Positions 6,426 through 6,455 of a stretch of 6,455 nt of DNA are shown one piece after another. Within the stretch, counting starts at the first letter, position 1. Every line of letters starts with the position of its first letter. Origin of the DNA: Enterobacterales bacterium (GTDB lineage: Bacteria; Pseudomonadota; Gammaproteobacteria; Enterobacterales; Succinivibrionaceae); contig CAAGDP010000141.1 of the NCBI GenBank assembly GCA_900768635.1, positions 1 to 6,455 of the forward strand, written 5' to 3'. The notes under the pieces are model-generated. The model saw nothing but the letters and a program-made list of their open reading frames with translations, was not told the origin of the DNA and made no database searches. A program made the translations under genes and the position numbers.

Positions 6426-6455
6426 CGATATTACGCTAATTAGCCCTTTTTATAT

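Larger units (their letters stand above)
6145..6455. other. Intergenic region rich in inverted repeats
   Basis: No convincing gene is seen in these 311 bases. From left to right they hold two competing inverted repeats, an intrinsic terminator, an inverted repeat ACCTGA/TCAGGT (6245-6250 with 6272-6277) around a T-rich loop, a further inverted repeat at 6290-6315, a consensus-like TTGACA at 6340-6345 without a good -10 at normal distance, and a perfect long palindrome at 6399-6425. A 29-codon minus-strand stretch at 6349-6435 reads somewhat like protein but has no start codon and stops on both sides. Confidence 0.6.

Noticed and set aside
1..6455. CRISPR array, tRNA or rRNA genes
   Set aside because: I saw no regularly spaced direct repeats, cloverleaf-like segments or conserved rRNA sequence on either strand.

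Overview
The window suggests an anaerobic or microaerobic gammaproteobacterium. RNase T (rnt), found almost only in Gammaproteobacteria, is clearly present, next to a periplasmic Amidase_3 enzyme and an iron-type superoxide dismutase. The modest G+C of the right half (about 40-43% in lines I counted) would fit a gut or rumen group such as Succinivibrionaceae. That placement is a guess from gene content and composition, not from a search.

Layout. (1) Positions 72-3428, minus strand: one very long, very AT-rich gene (about 25-28% G+C in sampled lines) for an 1118-residue protein. It has an N-terminal Sm/SH3-like beta-barrel-type segment, a helical middle with TPR-like units, and a short beta-rich segment at the very end. 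I do not recognise a named family. Its composition sets it apart from the other genes and it may be acquired, possibly an accessory or defence-type protein. Just past its stop is a promoter-like sequence pointing out of the left edge. (2) Positions 3429-3849: an AT-rich divergent intergenic region of 421 bases with a promoter candidate for the rightward genes. (3) Positions 3850-5285, plus strand: rnt and an N-acetylmuramoyl-L-alanine amidase gene joined by a 4-base ATGA overlap, so probably one translationally coupled operon. (4) Positions 5286-5541: a strong hairpin, then a promoter candidate for the next gene. (5) Positions 5542-6144: Fe superoxide dismutase (sodB) with all metal ligands and an unusual cysteine cluster. 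(6) Positions 6145-6455: no convincing gene, but a dense set of inverted repeats, an intrinsic terminator and a perfect 13-bp-arm palindrome near the right edge.

How the genes relate. rnt (RNA 3'-end trimming), the amidase (septal or cell-wall peptidoglycan cleavage) and sodB (superoxide removal) are ordinary chromosomal functions with no evident shared pathway; rnt and the amidase are linked only by expression. The divergent long TPR gene is the accessory part of the window and its most interesting element, mainly because its C-terminal domain looks cut short.
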